A program made the position numbers and the translations under genes. 64,000 nucleotides of DNA from Abditibacteriaceae bacterium (GTDB lineage: Bacteria > Armatimonadota > Abditibacteriia > Abditibacteriales > Abditibacteriaceae), in NCBI GenBank assembly GCA_019239895.1, contig JAFAZH010000004.1:1-64000 (forward strand). Direction: 5' to 3'. This document shows positions 60,596 to 64,000 of this stretch, piece after piece (position 1 is the first letter of the stretch; each line of letters begins with the position of its first letter). The notes under the pieces were generated by a model. The model ran no database searches and was not told the DNA's origin. It saw only the letters and a list, made by a program, of their open reading frames with translations.

Positions 60596-63500
60596 ATGAA
60601 GTCCGATGGGTCTGAAGGCACTGCTTCGGTCTCCAACGGGCTGGGAGCTCCGGTTATCTCGACCTCGCAAAACGGTTGCATTTCCCTCTGGTGCAGCAGC
60701 AGCAAGATTTTCAAGATCAGCAACGACGCCCACGCTACGACCATAGATGTGCCGTCGGTCAACCTGGTCTCGGATGGCCCCCGCGGCGGTTATTTAGAGT
60801 ATGACGTGCAGGTGGTGGACAAGGTGTGGAATGTGGATACGGCGATTGGCGTTAAAACCAACGCGGACGGCAGCACCACCCAGGATGGACACATGCTGCA
60901 ACCTCAGGATCAGATACCGCCAGTGCCTCTCACCGTCCACGCTGCGCCGGGGGATACCCTAAATTGCTCCGTGGAAACCGCCACCGACCGCGATGCCTGG
61001 ACGATTGGCGATGGCTCCGCCGAAGGCGGCAAGGGCACCGAAAACGACACGGTGACTTATCTCTGGTCGTGCTCCAGCGGCACCTTAGGCGATGGTAGCA
61101 ATACCGCCTCAACCACCTGGACCGCCCCCAGCACGCCAGGCGACTACACTTTGACCTGCACTGTCAACGACTTGCCCAAACCGATTCCTGATGGGGAGAG
61201 CGGCATCCGCGACGATGCCGCTCTGGTGCGTTCAGTGACGGTGCATGTGACCGACCCTCACGGCTGCGGCCCCAATACCCACTGGGATGGTTATCAGTGC
61301 ATCAATGATGACCCTGGCACGCCTACCTGCGGCCCCGGCTATGCCTGGGACGGCGCGCAGTGCTCCCCTATCGTTTATCCGCCACCGGGTGGCTGTGGCC
61401 TCAATAGCCACTGGGATGGCCGCCAGTGCATCAATGATGGCGGCGATCCCCATGCCTGTGGCATCAGCTATCACTGGGATGGCACCCAATGCCTCTATGA
61501 TGGCGGTGACCCACACACCTGCGCGGCGGGCTACTCGTGGGACGGCACCCAATGCAGCCAAGACACTTTCCCCTGTAGCGGCGGTTATCCTGGCAATTGC
61601 GACGGTGGTGGCGGCGGTGGCGGTGGTGGCGGTGGCGGTGGTGGCGGCGGTGGCGGTGGCGGTGGTGGCGGCGGTGGCGGTGGCGGTGGCTGCACTCCGG
61701 GTTATCCCGGCTGCACCCCACCCACCCCGACACCACCAGGCTGTGTCCCTGGTTATCCTGGCTGCACTGCGCCTACCCCCACCCCGACGCCCGTGCCGAC
61801 CCCGCCGCCCGGCCCGATTGGGGCCTCGTCGTCGGTGCTGCGCCTGTATAAGAACACCCAAGATGCCAATGGCAGCGATACCCCTGGCGATGAAGTCACC
61901 AGCAGCAACACGCCTCTTGGTGGCAAGGTGTGGGGCGCTTTAGAGATCACGGTGGGCACGCGAGGCCGGGTGGATGACAGCCAGCCCAGTGCCACCCCGA
62001 CTCCTGGTGCCATTCAGAACGTGACGCTGCGCCTGCATGAGAACCCGGATACTACCAACAACGTCACCCATCCCTACCTGCAAGACCATGTGGATGTCCT
62101 AGTGGATTTGAGTAGCTCCAGCTATTACAGTTGGGAGCAGTGGGTACCGGGGACCGACACCGCCCCTGGCCACTGGCAGAGCGGAGCCAATCCCAAAGCT
62201 GAGAACACCAGCAGCGCAGCCATTATCTACCGCTACAAGTTCATCTGGCAGACGCCCACTGAGTGGCCCGCCCCCAACTTAGAGCCGACGCCCACACTAG
62301 GGGCTAATCCACCGCCCACACCCACCCCGGCACCGGGCGACCCCGCACCGGGCAACACCAAGCTGTGGGGACACAATGGCTCTCATACCTTCTCGATGGT
62401 TGCGGTTAATGGTGACTACACCAAGAAGCAGATGCGCTTCCAGAGCTTACAGAATGATGGCACCTGGAGTGCCCCTGCCGAAAGTGGCCCAGATGCTAAA
62501 GATGCTGATGTCGAGAATCTAGTGGTTAAAAATGTAGTGGGCAATGCTGGCAACGCCGATTACATCAAATTCAATCCTGACAGCACGGATGCAACAATAG
62601 CGCAGCCGACCATTAACTTCAACATTGAAGATAAGGGCGATCCCCACTACTACCACTGGTTTGTTTATATTCGCCAGACTAAAACTGACAACTGGACAGC
62701 TCAAGGCTATGCCGTAGTGGATGGCATCGCTGCCAGTCCCGGAGCCGTATCTGCACAATGGGATGGTGTCAATGAAGACGGCACCGATGCCCTGGCAGGC
62801 ACTTACACGTTTGATATTTTGGTACAGGAAATTGATAGTCTCAGTTCCCCCACCCCATCTGTGTTGGATAGTTATTGGCTGAAGTACAACCAGGCCCAAC
62901 AACGCTATGATTTAAAGATTCCGGTTAAGATGCCAAACGTCTATCAGGGAGAAGAGCAGCGGGATGGACATTATCTCGACTACCTTCAGGACGAAACAAG
63001 CGCAGACTTGAAGGCGCGTGTGGGTTACTACCTGGAAGATGAGGACATGATGGATGCCAAAGCAGTGCAAATTGATTTGTTAGACCCAAACTTTAATGTA
63101 AAAGCTTCTGTCAGTAGAACTGGCAATGACACCAAGCAGGGAACGCCCTACATTGACATAGATTTATATACTTTCAACGATGATGAGTGGGAAGGCGAGT
63201 CAAGAGCTATCTTTATGGCTAAAGATGGTCATGGCAACAAATATCGGGCTCATCTTGATAAGCGTATGTTAGCTGTAAATAAAGCCCCGATACATAAGAA
63301 ATTTCATATTGAGGATGACTGGATGTGGGATCATCAAAATGCTATCAATATGTATCCTATCCAAGTAGCACGAGAATACACGTTGCGAAAGGCGTTCTAT
63401 GAAGCAGGCTGGTTAGCACTGAGTGCCAGTTATGGATACGAAGTCTCTAATGCCGATTGCACAGAGATAACTCTTCAAGATTATCTAAAGGATGATGAGC

Positions 63501-63994
63501 TTACTGCGACATCAAATGCGTCATTTAATAATCGTAAGCCTGGAAATATTACTTACTGCCAACAGAATCGGTTTGTGCATGTGATTTACGCATCACATCA
63601 TGCTCCTCTTATGGCAGATGTAGCGGGACTAACGAGCATATATGACAATACTTTGCCTGTGCGTTATTCTTACATCTTCTCGAATGACATTGGGCCGACC
63701 GCTACTACTGATATCTTAAGAACGACAATTCACGAACTGGGACACCAATTTGGAATCATTGGAGATTATGCAACTCAACATGAGCATACGATACCTGCTC
63801 ATGGCCCAGAGCAGGACGCCATAAACAGCAATAGTCCTTCTAAGCTGTGGGAATGGAGAGTGGCAACAGTCAAACACCCCACTAACATTAGCCAATTTAA
63901 AACCTGCGTCATGGAACAGTCTTTGTCAGACATGCAAGGTGAGCGTTTTTGCCCTTACCATAGAAACCAAATTAGGAACTATACAGGTTGGTGA
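60596..63994 (+). CDS. Secreted multi-domain protein with Cys-repeat, poly-Gly linker and metzincin-like HExxHxxGxxD motif
   Basis: 1132 residues, in the same frame as 60158-60559 after the amber codon. Order: an Ig-like region (YLWSCSSGTLGDGSNTASTTWTAPSTPGDYTLTC). Then five tandem Cys modules of about 25-30 residues of the form C-x5-W-D-G-x-Q-C (for example CGPNTHWDGYQC, CGLNSHWDGRQC), and 29 consecutive Gly. Pro/Thr linkers and FlgD-like Ig modules (SAQWDGVNEDGTDALAGTYTFDILV) follow. The C terminus has TTIHELGHQFGIIGDYATQH, matching HExxHxxGxxD zinc peptidases such as snapalysin-type metzincins. ATG 60596 has no Shine-Dalgarno, in line with it being the continuation of the upstream frame. 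It is likely an extracellular protease or adhesin. Confidence 0.75.
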   Translation: MKSDGSEGTASVSNGLGAPVISTSQNGCISLWCSSSKIFKISNDAHATTIDVPSVNLVSDGPRGGYLEYDVQVVDKVWNVDTAIGVKTNADGSTTQDGHMLQPQDQIPPVPLTVHAAPGDTLNCSVETATDRDAWTIGDGSAEGGKGTENDTVTYLWSCSSGTLGDGSNTASTTWTAPSTPGDYTLTCTVNDLPKPIPDGESGIRDDAALVRSVTVHVTDPHGCGPNTHWDGYQCINDDPGTPTCGPGYAWDGAQCSPIVYPPPGGCGLNSHWDGRQCINDGGDPHACGISYHWDGTQCLYDGGDPHTCAAGYSWDGTQCSQDTFPCSGGYPGNCDGGGGGGGGGGGGGGGGGGGGGGGGGGGGGCTPGYPGCTPPTPTPPGCVPGYPGCTAPTPTPTPVPTPPPGPIGASSSVLRLYKNTQDANGSDTPGDEVTSSNTPLGGKVWGALEITVGTRGRVDDSQPSATPTPGAIQNVTLRLHENPDTTNNVTHPYLQDHVDVLVDLSSSSYYSWEQWVPGTDTAPGHWQSGANPKAENTSSAAIIYRYKFIWQTPTEWPAPNLEPTPTLGANPPPTPTPAPGDPAPGNTKLWGHNGSHTFSMVAVNGDYTKKQMRFQSLQNDGTWSAPAESGPDAKDADVENLVVKNVVGNAGNADYIKFNPDSTDATIAQPTINFNIEDKGDPHYYHWFVYIRQTKTDNWTAQGYAVVDGIAASPGAVSAQWDGVNEDGTDALAGTYTFDILVQEIDSLSSPTPSVLDSYWLKYNQAQQRYDLKIPVKMPNVYQGEEQRDGHYLDYLQDETSADLKARVGYYLEDEDMMDAKAVQIDLLDPNFNVKASVSRTGNDTKQGTPYIDIDLYTFNDDEWEGESRAIFMAKDGHGNKYRAHLDKRMLAVNKAPIHKKFHIEDDWMWDHQNAINMYPIQVAREYTLRKAFYEAGWLALSASYGYEVSNADCTEITLQDYLKDDELTATSNASFNNRKPGNITYCQQNRFVHVIYASHHAPLMADVAGLTSIYDNTLPVRYSYIFSNDIGPTATTDILRTTIHELGHQFGIIGDYATQHEHTIPAHGPEQDAINSNSPSKLWEWRVATVKHPTNISQFKTCVMEQSLSDMQGERFCPYHRNQIRNYTGW
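61604..61690 (+). repeat. 29-codon poly-glycine GGT/GGC tract
   Basis: 87 bases consisting only of GGT and GGC codons in the secreted protein gene. It is prone to slippage and may vary in length between strains or assemblies. Confidence 0.9.
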
Positions 63995-64000
63995 ATAATG

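Noticed and set aside
61232..61861. Open frames opposite the poly-Gly tract (His/Arg- or Thr/Ala-rich)
   Set aside because: They are translations of GGC/GGT repeats in other frames, with no ribosome binding site or family resemblance.
1..64000. CRISPR arrays
   Set aside because: No regularly spaced 24-40 base direct repeats with unique spacers; the tandem words are contiguous heptamers without spacers.
63998..64000. ATG at the window edge as the next gene start
   Set aside because: Only three bases are visible; nothing supports it.

Overview
The window reads as a bacterial chromosome, most likely from Armatimonadota or a close relative. The basis is a DUF1559-type pseudopilin with the phrase [16 protein letters not shown], a DUF2298/Agl23-like membrane pair of the kind seen in Chloroflexi, Archaea and Armatimonadota, a large (about 269 nt) SRP RNA, and mixed housekeeping and cell-envelope content at moderate GC. 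The phylum call is inference from family resemblance; no 16S gene is present.

Layout. 0-5 kb: the tail of an IS transposase, a pseudopilin, a TPR protein, a CRTAC1/ASPIC-UnbV lipoprotein and a small lipoprotein. 5-9 kb: tRNA-Gln, a uridylyltransferase-only GlmU, prs, rplY, pth and a thioredoxin-like protein. 9-16.6 kb: envelope and redox genes (propeller-like secreted protein, zinc-ribbon S24 peptidase, NDP-sugar pyrophosphorylase, LCP ligase, thioredoxin lipoprotein, Bcp). These end in a membrane-anchored thioredoxin whose reading frame has a UGA exactly at the first Cys of its CxxC motif, a probable selenoprotein. 16.9-35.6 kb: dnaE with an Asn/Gly linker, an unknown protein, a 2121-residue surface protein, a BTAD/NB-ARC regulator, plsC, pilB and pdxS. 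35.7-42 kb: recR-ybaB-dnaX, SRP RNA, two tRNA-Ser, a degenerate GGDEF protein, an odd UAG-anticodon tRNA overlapped by an HNH gene, and tRNA-Gly. 42-51 kb: tig-clpP-clpX-lon-nadD-rsfS proteostasis and ribosome genes, plus a structured RNA candidate. 51-59 kb: an HNH protein, Agl23-like and DUF2298 membrane proteins and a GT2 enzyme (glycan assembly), interrupted by a DUF433/DUF5615 toxin-antitoxin pair. 59-64 kb: two secreted-protein loci with reading-frame lesions. The second encodes a Cys-repeat, poly-Gly, metzincin-like protein.

The most striking feature is in the spacers. At least eighteen intergenic gaps hold long inverted repeats. Ten are built from degenerate heptamers and one from octamers; the word differs from gap to gap while the hairpin architecture is the same (for example AGTGCTG, CTGGATG, GGGTTTA, GTCATTR, GATTGCG, AGTTTTG). 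Two further families have fixed termini: GGGACGC...GCGTCCC (4 copies) and ACCTAACCCC...GGGGTTAGGT (2 copies). They abut stop and start codons, sometimes supplying the stop codon or Shine-Dalgarno of the flanking gene, and none was seen inside a clear coding region. Together with the probable UGA-encoded selenocysteine, these are the best candidates for undescribed biology here.
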